A DNA stretch of 64,000 bases, from the NCBI RefSeq assembly GCF_028736925.1, contig NZ_JAQZAT010000002.1, positions 339,822 to 403,821 on the forward strand, written 5' to 3'. Source of the stretch: Flavivirga sp. 57AJ16. GTDB lineage: Bacteria > Bacteroidota > Bacteroidia > Flavobacteriales > Flavobacteriaceae. Under the pieces are notes generated by a model. That model worked only from the letters and a program-made list of their open reading frames with translations. It was not told where the DNA came from and made no database searches. Shown piece after piece: positions 9,893-18,686 of this stretch (position 1 is the stretch's first letter; the number at the start of each line of letters is the position of its first letter). A program made the translations under genes and the position numbers.

Positions 9893-10999
9893 ATGAAACT
9901 ACTTATAAAAAAAATATTGAATCGCATACATTTTATTATACTATGTCTCTCACTAATATGTTTTAGTGCTTGTGTATCATGTAGCAGTGGCTCAGGTGAG
10001 GTAGAGAAACCGCCTGAGGAGAATCCGGTAGATAATCCAGTAGATAATACAACATTTAGAAACCCCATTTTGGATTCAGGGCCAGATCCATGGGTTTTTA
10101 AAAATGGAGAAGAATATTTTGTAACGTTTACAACTGGTTATAATATTACTTTAAGAAGAACCAGTAAAATGTCTGATCTTAAAAATGGGGCGCAAAAGGT
10201 TATTTGGACACCTCCTGCTTCTGGTTTTAATTCCAAAGAAATATGGGCGCCAGAATTACACAAAATAGATGGTAAATGGTATGTGTATTATGCAGCCAGC
10301 GACGGGAATAATGATAACCACAAAATGTGGGTCTTAGAGAACACCTCCAATGATCCATTTCAGGGAACATGGGAAGATAAAGGAGAATTGTTGCTTCCTG
10401 ATAACAAGTGGGCTATTGATGGATCGCCTTTCGAGTTAAATGGGGAATATTATTTTATCTGGTCAGGTTGGGAAGGAAATACCAATGTACAGCAAAATGT
10501 ATATATAGCTAAAATGCAGGATCCTTTGACAGTAGTTGGAGAAAGGGTTTGTCTTATTAAACCAACTGATTCTTGGGAAACTAATAACGTCTTTCCAACA
10601 GTTACGGAAGGTCCTCAATTTTTAAAGAAGGATGACAAGTTGTTCATATTTTATTCCGCAGGAGGCTGTTGGACCGATGGTTATAGTATAGGGTTAATAT
10701 GGACTGATGAGCATAGCGATTTGCTTAATCCCGATCTTTGGGAGCGGGCAAATAACAATCCTCTATTTGTTTCAAATACTTTGGGTAATGCTTTTGGACC
10801 TGGTCATAATTCATTTTTTAAATCTCTTGATGGTACAGAAGATTGGATTTTGTACCATGCTAATCCATTAGCAAATCAAGGGTGCGGTAATAGTAGGACC
10901 GTTAGAATGCAAAAAATGACCTGGGAGAATAATGGATTCCCCGTTTTAGGGATTCCCGAATCCCTTAATAAAGATTTATTAAAGCCTAGTGGAGAATAA
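9893..10999 (+). CDS. GH43 family glycosidase, probable arabinofuranosidase/arabinanase lipoprotein
   Basis: This five-bladed beta-propeller glycosidase of 368 residues acts on arabinose- or xylose-containing glycans. The N-terminus is hydrophobic with Cys residues at SACVSC, consistent with export and probable lipidation. The three GH43 catalytic acids are visible: base D65 in SGPDPW, pKa modulator D176 in WAIDGSPF, and acid E239 in TEGPQF. The propeller motif IWAPELHKIDGKWYVYYAA is typical. It sits 48 bases after SusD in the same direction. The C-terminal part (CWTDGYSIG...GPGHNSFFK) is closely similar to the degenerate fragment at 13651-13899. The exact linkage specificity cannot be read from sequence; arabinan side-chain or backbone activity is inferred. 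Confidence 0.9.
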   Translation: MKLLIKKILNRIHFIILCLSLICFSACVSCSSGSGEVEKPPEENPVDNPVDNTTFRNPILDSGPDPWVFKNGEEYFVTFTTGYNITLRRTSKMSDLKNGAQKVIWTPPASGFNSKEIWAPELHKIDGKWYVYYAASDGNNDNHKMWVLENTSNDPFQGTWEDKGELLLPDNKWAIDGSPFELNGEYYFIWSGWEGNTNVQQNVYIAKMQDPLTVVGERVCLIKPTDSWETNNVFPTVTEGPQFLKKDDKLFIFYSAGGCWTDGYSIGLIWTDEHSDLLNPDLWERANNNPLFVSNTLGNAFGPGHNSFFKSLDGTEDWILYHANPLANQGCGNSRTVRMQKMTWENNGFPVLGIPESLNKDLLKPSGE

Positions 11000-11058
11000 A
11001 GCTTTTTGCTTTCCCTTAACTAGCATTTGAGTTTATTGAGTTAGTTTTAATTATGACG

Positions 11059-11088
11059 GCCCATCTATACAGGATTGGATAGATGGGC
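11059..11088 (+). terminator. Strong hairpin between GH43 and GH5-like gene
   Basis: GCCCATCTAT and ATAGATGGGC form a perfect 10-bp stem around a 10-base loop. There is no T-tract directly after it, so it may be a processing or attenuation hairpin within the operon rather than a full terminator. Confidence 0.55.
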
Positions 11089-11133
11089 TATCTGTAAAAA
11101 TGTTATCAGTAATCGAATTTTAAAAGTAATAAA

Positions 11134-12219
11134 ATGAAAAAACTATTATTAAACGTGTGTATTTTGCTTTTAACAACGCTTTGTTATTCTCAATATTCAG
11201 ATACCGCCAGCACAGTAATAAACGATAAATGGTCTAGAGAGAAAGCCAATTCTTGGTACGCCAACCATAATTGGATAGTAGGCGCAAATTTTAATCCTAG
11301 CACAGCAATTAATCAACTGGAGATGTGGCAAGAGCGTACTTTTGATCCAGAAACCATAGATAAAGAGTTAGGGTATGCCAAAGAAATAGGCTTTAATACG
11401 ATGCGTGTTTATCTCCATAGTCTTGCTTATAAGGTTGATCCATCGGGTTTTAAAAATCGAATGGAGACATACCTTCAAATTGCAGACAAGAATGATATAA
11501 AAACAATGTTTGTCATTTTTGATGATGTATGGGGTAAAAGCCCAAAAATAGGAATACAGCCTGAGCCTAAACCTGGTGTTCATAATTCGGGATGGGTGCA
11601 AGACCCTGGAGACCCAGCCTCAAAAGAGTTAGAAAATTTTCCTGAACTAGAAATGTACGTGAAGGATGTTATCGGTACTTTTAAGAAGGATAAAAGAATT
11701 TTAATGTGGGATTTATATAACGAGCCTGGAAACAGTGGGAAGTTTAGCGCTTCGGTCAATCTTTTAAATGCCGTTTTTAAATGGGCAAGAGAAGTGAACC
11801 CTTTGCAGCCTTTAACTGCTGGCATATGGCGGTGGGAAAAAAGGTTTCAAGAAGTTAATGAGATTCAAGCATTAAATTCTGATATCATTACCTATCATCA
11901 TTATGGTGAGCCCGGAGATCACTTGCAGGTACTTAATCTACTTAAAACCCATGGAAGGCCAATGGTATGTACAGAATACATGGCAAGAACAAGAAACAGT
12001 AGGTTTTCAAACATACTCCCCATACTAAAGGAAGAAAAAATTGGAGCTATAAATTGGGGACTTGTTGCGGGAAAGACAAATACTATATACGAGTGGGATA
12101 AGCCCATTGAAAGTGGGGAAGAACCTATCGAATGGTTCCATGACATATTTAGAAAAGATGGGACACCATACCGTCAAGATGAAGTGGACCTAATTAAAAA
12201 ATTAACATCAAAAGATTAA
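11134..12219 (+). CDS. Secreted clan GH-A (GH5-like) glycoside hydrolase
   Basis: This 361-residue protein has a signal peptide (ends near LCYSQ) and a single TIM-barrel glycosidase domain. Clan GH-A hallmarks are present: the acid/base E197 in WDLYNEPG after strand beta-4 and the probable nucleophile E281 in VCTEYMAR after strand beta-7, plus NTMRVYLHS and YHHYGEPG. Relatives in Bacteroidota are often labelled cellulase-family or 1,4-beta-xylanase, but such labels are weak. It lies between two GH43 genes, 134 bases after the first and 42 before the second, so it probably cleaves the backbone or a substituent of the same arabinose-containing glycan. The family number and substrate are uncertain. 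Confidence 0.85.
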   Translation: MKKLLLNVCILLLTTLCYSQYSDTASTVINDKWSREKANSWYANHNWIVGANFNPSTAINQLEMWQERTFDPETIDKELGYAKEIGFNTMRVYLHSLAYKVDPSGFKNRMETYLQIADKNDIKTMFVIFDDVWGKSPKIGIQPEPKPGVHNSGWVQDPGDPASKELENFPELEMYVKDVIGTFKKDKRILMWDLYNEPGNSGKFSASVNLLNAVFKWAREVNPLQPLTAGIWRWEKRFQEVNEIQALNSDIITYHHYGEPGDHLQVLNLLKTHGRPMVCTEYMARTRNSRFSNILPILKEEKIGAINWGLVAGKTNTIYEWDKPIESGEEPIEWFHDIFRKDGTPYRQDEVDLIKKLTSKD

Positions 12220-12261
12220 TCGTTATATAATAAAGGATTTTTCGCTATCAAAAACAAAATC

Positions 12262-13434
12262 ATGAAACACGGCATTTTTAATAAAATATTTATTCTTATT
12301 GGATTAATAGGTGCAACAAGCTTTTATTCCTGTAAAAAGCAAGCAAAAAAACATAAAGAAAATAAAATGGCTTCTATTGATACCATAACCTATAAGAACC
12401 CACTCAATGTTAAATTTGGCGATCCGTATATACTGGACGATGGCGATACATTTTATTTATATGGTACTGGCGGAGGAGCTGTTGATGGCTTTTCAGTGTA
12501 CGCATCAAAAAATTTGATTGATTGGAAATATGAGAATCAAATATATCAAGGAAATAAAGCAGATAGTTGGTGTATAAGTGATTTTTGGGCACCAGAATGT
12601 TATAAGGTAAACGGTAAATACTATTTGTTTTATAGTGCCAATTGGAGGCATAATCCAACTAATGAACAAGAGAACTTCCATATAGGTGTTGCTGTTTCCG
12701 ATAAGCCTACGGGGCCATTTACAGACTTAAAAGATGGACCATTATTTGAACCTGGCTACCCAGTTATAGACGCTAATGTATTTCAAGATAGTGATGGTAA
12801 ATATTATTTATACTATTCTAGGGTTTGTTATAAACACCCTGTAGAAAGTGAAATTCAAGAATGGGCTAAAAAAGAAAACCTGTTTGAAGAAATAGAAGAA
12901 AGTTGGGTATATGGTGTAGAGCTCAGTCCAGATTTTATGTCGGTTATAGGAACGCCTAAACTACTTTTAAGACCTCCGGTTAAACTTGGTGATGTGAATG
13001 CCGAATGGGAAAGTAGGTCTGTGACATCTAAAGAAATTAACCGAAGATGGACAGAAGGTTCATTTACTTTTAAAAAAGACAGCACATATTATATTATGTA
13101 TTCGGCAAATTACTATGCTGGAGAAAATTATGCTGTTGGATATGCTACTTCAACGTCTCCATTAGGACCATTTATAAAATCTAGCAATAACCCTGTATTA
13201 GAAAAAAACTCTGATAAAGGAGGGGATGTAACGGGGACTGGACATAACAGCGTTTTATTTCTTGATAGTATAGGGAAAATGTACTGTGTTTATCATGGAA
13301 GAACTACAGAAACAGGCGAAAAGCGAGTTGTATTTATAGATGAAATGGAAATCTTACCAGATGGTACTTTAAAAGTTTTGGGACCAACTACCGAGCCACA
13401 AAATTTACTTATAACCAAAGAAGGTCAATTATAA
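12262..13434 (+). CDS. GH43 family glycosidase lipoprotein (second of the PUL)
   Basis: A 390-residue GH43 propeller enzyme with a lipoprotein-type signal (GATSFYSCKK). The catalytic triad is visible as D54 (KFGDPYIL), D170 (VIDANVF) and E265 (RWTEGSFTF), with the motif DFWAPECYKVNGKYYLFYSAN between them and GTGHNSVLF near the C-terminus. It is clearly a different subfamily from the GH43 at 9893, which argues for complementary linkage preferences, as is usual in arabinan PULs. A surface or periplasmic position is inferred from the lipobox. Debranching alpha-L-arabinofuranosidase is the likely role; beta-xylosidase is the main alternative. Confidence 0.9.
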   Translation: MKHGIFNKIFILIGLIGATSFYSCKKQAKKHKENKMASIDTITYKNPLNVKFGDPYILDDGDTFYLYGTGGGAVDGFSVYASKNLIDWKYENQIYQGNKADSWCISDFWAPECYKVNGKYYLFYSANWRHNPTNEQENFHIGVAVSDKPTGPFTDLKDGPLFEPGYPVIDANVFQDSDGKYYLYYSRVCYKHPVESEIQEWAKKENLFEEIEESWVYGVELSPDFMSVIGTPKLLLRPPVKLGDVNAEWESRSVTSKEINRRWTEGSFTFKKDSTYYIMYSANYYAGENYAVGYATSTSPLGPFIKSSNNPVLEKNSDKGGDVTGTGHNSVLFLDSIGKMYCVYHGRTTETGEKRVVFIDEMEILPDGTLKVLGPTTEPQNLLITKEGQL

Positions 13435-13650
13435 GTTTAAAATAAAAAAATGAAGTTATTGTATTTCTAGAACCACTAATTCAAAAATACAGGAAATAAA
13501 CGAGTAGGTTTTATTAATAAGAGAAAACGTTTACAATACCGGCCCATAATCTAACTATAAATACACCACCTAATAATTGATAATGGACAATTATAGATTT
13601 TGTTCTTAGCACACTTGGGACATTGTTTAGCTAAAAGACAGAAAACAATT

Positions 13651-13899
13651 ATGAAAAATTCATTACGAAACTATGTAATTCTTTCATTTACATTATGTTT
13701 GTATAATCTGTCTGTTGGTCAATCTATGGTGTATTCAGCAAATGGGTGTTGGACTCCAGATTATGAACTACGCATGTTATCAATAGACGATACTTTTAAT
13801 CTTTTAATAGACCCGTGGACTGTGAGTGCTAATACAGTTTTTTACTCTAACCCTGATATTAGTGCTTATGGGCTTGGGCATCATTCCTTTTTTAAATAA
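13651..13899 (+). pseudogene. GH43 remnant: signal peptide fused to a propeller fragment
   Basis: An 82-codon frame starts at 13651 with a good signal peptide (MKNSLRNYVILSFTLCLYNL) and jumps directly into MVYSANGCWTPDYELRM, ending GLGHHSFFK. That tail lines up with YSAGGCWTDGYS...GPGHNSFFK near the C-terminus of the intact GH43 at 9893-10999. All three catalytic residues and about three quarters of the propeller are missing, so this is an internally deleted dead gene. Sequence after its stop (13900-13975) keeps one open frame, TDLDARDLKFTIKGLNSEK, which looks like the tail of another lost gene. Confidence 0.8.
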
Positions 13900-13991
13900 C
13901 CGATTTGGATGCTAGAGATCTCAAATTTACAATCAAAGGATTAAATAGTGAAAAAGTAGATAGTAGTATTAAATAATAAACCCTATAGAAA

Positions 13992-15140
13992 ATGTATTTA
14001 AAAAAAGTAGTTTTACCATTAGCAATTCTTTTTATATGTAGTGCCTGTAAAGACCAAAACTTAAGCCTTAAAACAAATGAAATTAAGCTATTAAACAAAG
14101 ACGCCTTTAAAAAAGAGGTGGATGGAAAGCTAATAAACCTGTATGTTTTAAAAAATAAAGATGGTTTGGTATCCGAAATCACAAACTATGGAGGTAAGGT
14201 GGTTTCTCTATGGGTTCCAGACAAGTTAGGCCATTTTGAAGACATCGTATTGGGACATTCAAATATAGATGATTACTTAACTTCTAAAGAAAAATATTTT
14301 GGTGCTTTAGTTGGACGTTATGGAAATCGCATTGCAAATGGAACGTTTTCAATAAATGGTAAGGAATATCATCTTGCAAAAAATAATGGAGAGAATCATC
14401 TTCATGGAGGTAATTTAGGTTACGATTCAGTCATTTGGGAAGCAACCCAATTAGATGAACAAACTTTAGAGTTGCACTATATCTCCCAAGATTTAGAAGA
14501 AGGATATCCAGGAACATTAAGCATTAAGGTCATTTATCAACTTACAGATAACAATGAATTAAAAGTTGAATATTGGGCAACAACCGATCAAACTACCGTT
14601 GTTAACCTTACACATCATTCATTTTTTAATCTTAAAGGCCATGGGAATGGTACTATAAATGACCATCAACTTCTTATAAATGCACCGTACTATACACCTG
14701 TAAAAGAGGGGTTGATACCTACTGGTAAAATTACTACGGTTGAAAATACACCATTTGATTTCCAAAAGCTAACGGCCATAGGAAAACGAGTTAATGATAA
14801 TAATCAACAATTAGAATATGGATTTGGTTACGACCATAATTTTGTATTAAATCAAAATTTAGAAGCGCTTAATTATGCCGCTAAGGTTAAAGAACCTGTT
14901 TCTGGACGAATCATGGAAGTTTTTACAAACGAACCTGGGCTACAATTCTATGGTGGTAATTTTTTGGATGGTAGTATAAAAGGTAAAGACGGAAAAGCCT
15001 ATAAATACCGAACAGCGTTTTGTTTGGAAACACAACATTTTCCAGATAGCCCAAATAACTCACATTTTCCTTCTACAGTATTAAATCCCGGAAAACAATA
15101 TTATTCTATTTGTATTTATAAGTTTTCAACGTCTAAATAA
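13992..15140 (+). CDS. galM: Aldose 1-epimerase (mutarotase), exported lipoprotein
   Basis: It interconverts alpha and beta anomers of free aldoses such as arabinose, galactose or xylose. The 382-residue protein has a lipoprotein signal (LFICSACKD), unlike cytoplasmic GalM, so it acts in the periplasm or at the surface. The GalM fold motifs are clear: GRYGNRIANGTFSINGKEY, ENHLHGG (H136, H138), THHSFFNL (H208, H209) and the catalytic glutamate E346 in CLETQHFPDSPNN. It follows the dead GH43 fragment and is the last intact gene on this strand before the decayed stretch, so it is presumably the tail gene of the arabinan PUL. Confidence 0.93.
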   Translation: MYLKKVVLPLAILFICSACKDQNLSLKTNEIKLLNKDAFKKEVDGKLINLYVLKNKDGLVSEITNYGGKVVSLWVPDKLGHFEDIVLGHSNIDDYLTSKEKYFGALVGRYGNRIANGTFSINGKEYHLAKNNGENHLHGGNLGYDSVIWEATQLDEQTLELHYISQDLEEGYPGTLSIKVIYQLTDNNELKVEYWATTDQTTVVNLTHHSFFNLKGHGNGTINDHQLLINAPYYTPVKEGLIPTGKITTVENTPFDFQKLTAIGKRVNDNNQQLEYGFGYDHNFVLNQNLEALNYAAKVKEPVSGRIMEVFTNEPGLQFYGGNFLDGSIKGKDGKAYKYRTAFCLETQHFPDSPNNSHFPSTVLNPGKQYYSICIYKFSTSK

Positions 15141-15141
15141 A

Positions 15142-15306
15142 CACGAGTTATACCCAAAGGATATTCACCCCAAAAACAAATAAGATGTAGGTGAAAGACT
15201 AGCAGCCTCCATGGCGCTTAATAAAGAGTACAATAAAAATGTAGTTTTTAAGGGACCTAGTTTTAGATCATTGGAAATAAAAGAAAATAAAATGACAATA
15301 ACCTAG
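15142..15306 (+). pseudogene. Sialate O-acetylesterase (SGNH/CE20-type) C-terminal remnant
   Basis: Right after the epimerase stop one frame reads LYPKDIHPKNK, then TAA, then DVGERLAASMALNKEYNK, GPSFRSLEIKENKMTIT and a stop. This is the conserved C-terminal stretch of sialate O-acetylesterase/acetylxylan esterase-like proteins (normally HPKNKQDVGERLA), with the Gln codon apparently changed to TAA. Everything upstream, including the catalytic Ser, is gone. It is a decayed esterase gene that once belonged to this or a neighbouring PUL. Confidence 0.8.
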
Positions 15307-15375
15307 ATCGCTCTAATTTTATGTTTTGGTAAAAAAGAGTGATTTATAATATTTGAGCAACCTCAAAGGTGGATG

Positions 15376-15407
15376 AGAACCCTAAAATTCATGAATTTTA
15401 GGGTTCT
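15376..15407. terminator. 32-bp perfect palindrome with T-tract (core family, copy 1)
   Basis: A perfect inverted repeat whose centre is CTAAAATTCATGAATTTTAG, with arms AGAACC/GGTTCT, followed on the plus strand by five T residues. It fits an intrinsic terminator. The same 20-base core recurs at 27286-27305 and 62750-62769 with different arms. Confidence 0.75.
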
Positions 15408-15470
15408 TTTTGTATTTATAAACTCATTTTTGACCCCTTACTATGTACATTCGTTGTCATGACATATTAA

Positions 15471-15631
15471 TACCAATTATGAATTAAAATACGCAATTCA
15501 AACACATTCATTAATTCGTTTTATCACTTTACTCCTCATTTCCATAGCTTAGGCTATGCAAATAACACGCAGCAGGCAAAAACAAATAAGCAATATCGTT
15601 TTCTGTAGCTCATTTTAATTCATAATTGGTA
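15471..15631. mobile_element. 161-bp MITE, family A copy 1
   Basis: Perfect 20-bp terminal inverted repeats (TACCAATTATGAATTAAAAT at the left, its complement at the right), bounded on both sides by TAA, a possible 3-bp target duplication. No coding capacity. An internal CATAGC-ttag-GCTATG hairpin lies in the middle. It differs at 7 of 161 positions from the copy at 38152-38312. It sits immediately upstream of the SusC remnant. Confidence 0.85.
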
Positions 15632-15639
15632 TAAATTCT

Positions 15640-15875
15640 TTAAAAAAGAAGTGACCTCCGCAATAACTCGTGTGAAAGAAGGAGATTTTAATAACGGTCG
15701 GGTTCGAAATGCTGTGGATCTGGTTGAGGGTAAAGTAGCGGGGTTGGTTATTATGAGAGTTAATGGTAGTGATCCAAATTCTAGATATGGATTTAGCTAT
15801 ATCTTAGTAACAACAAAAAAAGGAAAAAAAACAATAGCACCATGTACAATACTTATGTACAACAAGAACATATAG
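15640..15875 (+). pseudogene. SusC/TonB-receptor plug remnant
   Basis: An open stretch reads VTSAITRVKEGDFNNG, then AVDLVEGKVAGLVIM and NGSDPNS, and then jumps to YILVTTKKGKK before running into unrelated sequence and a stop. These are the beginning and the very end of the SusC plug domain, so about 60-70 plug residues have been deleted, and the carboxypeptidase-like domain and barrel are absent. The MITE at 15471-15631 abuts its 5' side. The fragment is not derived from either intact SusC in the window: its VTSAITRVKEGDFNNG motif differs from both. Confidence 0.8.
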
Positions 15876-16193
15876 ATAAAAAAATAAGTTGTTTAAATGC
15901 TTCCCAATTCCTGAGCCCTAAAGCTAACAACCCTAATCTTGTTTAAAACCAGGGCTATTAGAGGTTGCTATAAATAACTTTTTTTGAGTTAGTCAAGGGA
16001 CAGTGGCAATTTTATTATTGTTGCTGTTCTTTTTTGTGCTCGGTAAATAAGATATATGATATTTAATCTATAACAATATAATGGTAGATGGTAGTTAGCT
16101 TATTGTATCAGCTAGCAACATTTTTTGCTATTTATGTTTTAAATTTACATTTTAAAGGGTTTCGTTCATTTAATTATTTTAATTTTTTCTGAA
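15876..16193. other. Intergenic stretch, probably decayed sequence
   Basis: Stops occur in all frames and I recognise no gene or RNA. It follows the SusC remnant and precedes an inverted-repeat element, so it is probably further eroded PUL DNA. Confidence 0.4.
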
Positions 16194-16327
16194 TGTCCGT
16201 AATCATACATAATGATATTTTTGTCATTCTGAACGAAGTGAAGAATCTGTTGATAATCAATGGGATCCCTCGTTGCCTCGGGATGACAAAAACAATATAT
16301 TTTTAGGTCTATAACAAATTACGGACA
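16194..16327. repeat. Inverted-repeat element with TGTCATTCTGAACG core
   Basis: Outer repeats TGTCCGTAAT (16194-16203) and ATTACGGACA (16318-16327) enclose an inner inverted repeat TTTTTGTCAT (16218-16227) / ATGACAAAAA (16283-16292). The inner sequence TGTCATTCTGAACGAAGTGA is of a kind widely scattered in Bacteroidota genomes. No coding potential. Confidence 0.7.
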
Positions 16328-16558
16328 ATCAATAACTTTTACACAAAAAAATGATGCAAAATTTATTGTGATGAATAATTAAAAAAACAAGAGCGATTTC
16401 CTAACTTGTAAAGATAAAATGACTGTTAATCCTGATTGTAGGATTAATTAGGTCGGGCCATAGATCGATTCAAAAAAACTGTTTCATAATGAAGCATGGC
16501 CTTATTGATAACCACATTAATTAAGATTAAATAGGTATAATAAGTATAAAATTTTAAG

Positions 16559-18442
16559 TTGAATAAATTTTTAAAAATAGTCGTAATAATTATAATATTT
16601 CATTGCTGTGTTTCGGGATATTCCCAAATAACACAGAAGGATTCCATACAAAATTATTTTAGACGGATTGAGGCCTTAATTGACAATGTTAACCAAGGAA
16701 AAAGGAAAGAACCTACAAAGGGTATCGCACATAAAAAAGTGGCGAAAGACAGTGATATACGGAAGGTAGATTTGTTGCTCAACCTTTACACTACTTATAA
16801 ATACAAGAACACTAAATATGCAAATAAATGTAACAATAAAGCTTTACAGCTCTCTTTAAGCTCAGGCTATAAAAAAGGAGCGTTACAGGCTAATTATAAC
16901 AATGCTTATCAATTATTTGTTAATGGTCAGTTTGATAGAGCCACTGATTTATTGGGCACCATTAATATGCCATCAAATTATAAGGACTATCCCCATGTAT
17001 ATTCTGATGTTATTTGTTTAAAATCTTTAATTCATACAGAAAGGGGAGCGTATGATATTGCTTTAGATATGTCTCTTAAATTATTAGATATAGGAGAAAA
17101 AGATAACAGCAATTATACATTGATGAAGGCACATGGTGCTTTATTACATTGTTATTTAAGAAAAGAAGATTATTCCAAAGCTTTAAATCATTGTTTAAAA
17201 GGGCTTGATTATACGATTAAATTGGAAGAAGTTCAGTATTTGTATTTTAAGATTGATGAAATTGCTCGGCTCTTATTTAAGCTAGGAAATACAAAAGGAG
17301 CATTACATGCCTATGATTTTTATTTAAAATTGGAGAATAAAATAACGCCTCCGGGTGATTATATACAAAGTATTGTATACATGAATATGTCGGATATTTA
17401 TACTTCAAGCAATCAATTCAAAAAAGCACATAATCACATATCAAAGGCTTTAGAATTGAACTATAAAAATAATTTTAGATTTAGAATTCCTAGGGCTTTA
17501 ATTTTACAGGCGGAGTTATATTTAAAAGAAAAAGATACGATAAATGCTATTGATTCTTATGAGAGAAGTTTAAGTGCAGCAAAAGACATCAATGCCTTTG
17601 ACGTTGTCCAGTCAACCAGTGAAATTTTAAGTGATTTATATGAAAAGAGCGGGGAGTCTTTAAAAGCTTTTGAATATATGGCGTTGCATAATTCTATAAA
17701 AGATTCTCTTTTTCCAAATGAAAAAGAACAAAAATTTGTGATTTTGGAAGCTCAAAGAAAGATAAAAGAGATCACCCAAAAACAAAAAATTTTGGCCCTC
17801 GAAAACGAAGCCCAAAAAACAAAAATGCGAACTATAGTAAGTGTCCTTTTAGGAATTCTAGCCTTGAGCCTAATTGTTTTGTTTTCTTATTTAAAAGTTA
17901 AAAGCAAGAACAAATTTTTATATACTAAAACGGTAGAACTCGCTAAAGTCCAATTACATATGCGTAATAAGATTGAGGCACTAGAACGTTTAAGCCCTGG
18001 GACTGACCCAAATATAGATAATAATAATGATAATGAAATTTTAGATAAAATCGGCTTTTCTACCATTGATGAAAGTGTAAAAAATATAATATTAAACAAG
18101 CTTGATAAGTTGGAAAAGACACTTTTTTTTACAGATCAAGGCTGTACATTAAGGAAATTGGCCGAACAGTTAAAAACAAATCCCAAATATCTATCACAGG
18201 TTATTAATCAAGAAAAGAAGTCTAATTTTAGTAACTATATCAATGAATTAAGGATTAATCATTTATTAACTAAATTACTTAAAGAAAAGGATTTTAGAGA
18301 AAGTAAATTAAGTTATATAGCGGTATCGGTTGGGTTTAATAATTTAAATACCTTCAATGCAGCATTTAAGAAAAGACAAGGTATACTGCCTTCTTATTTT
18401 ATTAAAGAACTTATTCAGGAGTCTGAAAAGGAAATTGGTTGA
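16559..18442 (+). CDS. TPR-repeat membrane regulator with C-terminal AraC-type HTH
   Basis: A 627-residue one-component regulator. It has an N-terminal signal or anchor sequence (MNKFLKIVVIIIIFHCCVSG), tetratricopeptide-like helical repeats over about 60-400 (for example SKALNHCLKGLDYTIKLEE), a membrane helix at about 424-445 (TIVSVLLGILALSLIVLFSY), then a cytoplasmic linker and an AraC-family HTH (about 520-620; YLSQVINQEKKSNFSNYINE, AVSVGFNNLNTFNAAFKKR). The start is the TTG at 16559, since no in-frame ATG precedes the signal sequence. It probably senses an extracytoplasmic cue and controls DNA directly. It stands alone beside the dead PUL genes, so its current target is unclear; an orphaned PUL regulator is an inference. 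Confidence 0.85.
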   Translation: MNKFLKIVVIIIIFHCCVSGYSQITQKDSIQNYFRRIEALIDNVNQGKRKEPTKGIAHKKVAKDSDIRKVDLLLNLYTTYKYKNTKYANKCNNKALQLSLSSGYKKGALQANYNNAYQLFVNGQFDRATDLLGTINMPSNYKDYPHVYSDVICLKSLIHTERGAYDIALDMSLKLLDIGEKDNSNYTLMKAHGALLHCYLRKEDYSKALNHCLKGLDYTIKLEEVQYLYFKIDEIARLLFKLGNTKGALHAYDFYLKLENKITPPGDYIQSIVYMNMSDIYTSSNQFKKAHNHISKALELNYKNNFRFRIPRALILQAELYLKEKDTINAIDSYERSLSAAKDINAFDVVQSTSEILSDLYEKSGESLKAFEYMALHNSIKDSLFPNEKEQKFVILEAQRKIKEITQKQKILALENEAQKTKMRTIVSVLLGILALSLIVLFSYLKVKSKNKFLYTKTVELAKVQLHMRNKIEALERLSPGTDPNIDNNNDNEILDKIGFSTIDESVKNIILNKLDKLEKTLFFTDQGCTLRKLAEQLKTNPKYLSQVINQEKKSNFSNYINELRINHLLTKLLKEKDFRESKLSYIAVSVGFNNLNTFNAAFKKRQGILPSYFIKELIQESEKEIG

Positions 18443-18470
18443 ATAAACCTTTTTTGGTTATAGTAAAAAA

Positions 18471-18514
18471 GTTAAATATAAAGCGGGTTGCAGTTCTCTT
18501 TATATTTAACTTTT
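18471..18514 (+). terminator. Intrinsic terminator after the TPR-AraC gene
   Basis: GTTAAATATAAAG (18471-18483) pairs perfectly with CTTTATATTTAAC (18498-18510) and is followed by TTTT. It starts 28 bases after the stop codon. Confidence 0.8.
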
Positions 18515-18518
18515 ATAT

Positions 18519-18678
18519 GAACTCATCTTGACTTTTTGTGTTTAACCGAAAATGAGATAAAATTTGTCCAAATAAGGCACTTTTTGAAAGGCATAGCATT
18601 GCTACGGATAATAAAAGTAACGAAATATGGGCGGATTTTAGCCATTTTTTAGGAAATAGAAAAAGTCAAGATGAGTTC
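18519..18678. mobile_element. 160-bp MITE-like element with 19-bp perfect inverted ends
   Basis: GAACTCATCTTGACTTTTT at 18519-18537 is the exact complement of 18660-18678. Non-coding between. Only one copy is seen in this window. No clear target duplication. Confidence 0.7.
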
Positions 18679-18686
18679 TCTATTTA

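Noticed and set aside
11059..11088. ACAGGATTGG between GH43 and GH5-like genes as a further operator copy
   Set aside because: It lacks the tandem partner half-site and forms the loop of a strong hairpin instead.
15376..15631. CRISPR-like repeat cluster
   Set aside because: The palindrome and MITE are single units with no regularly spaced repeats, and no cas genes are present.
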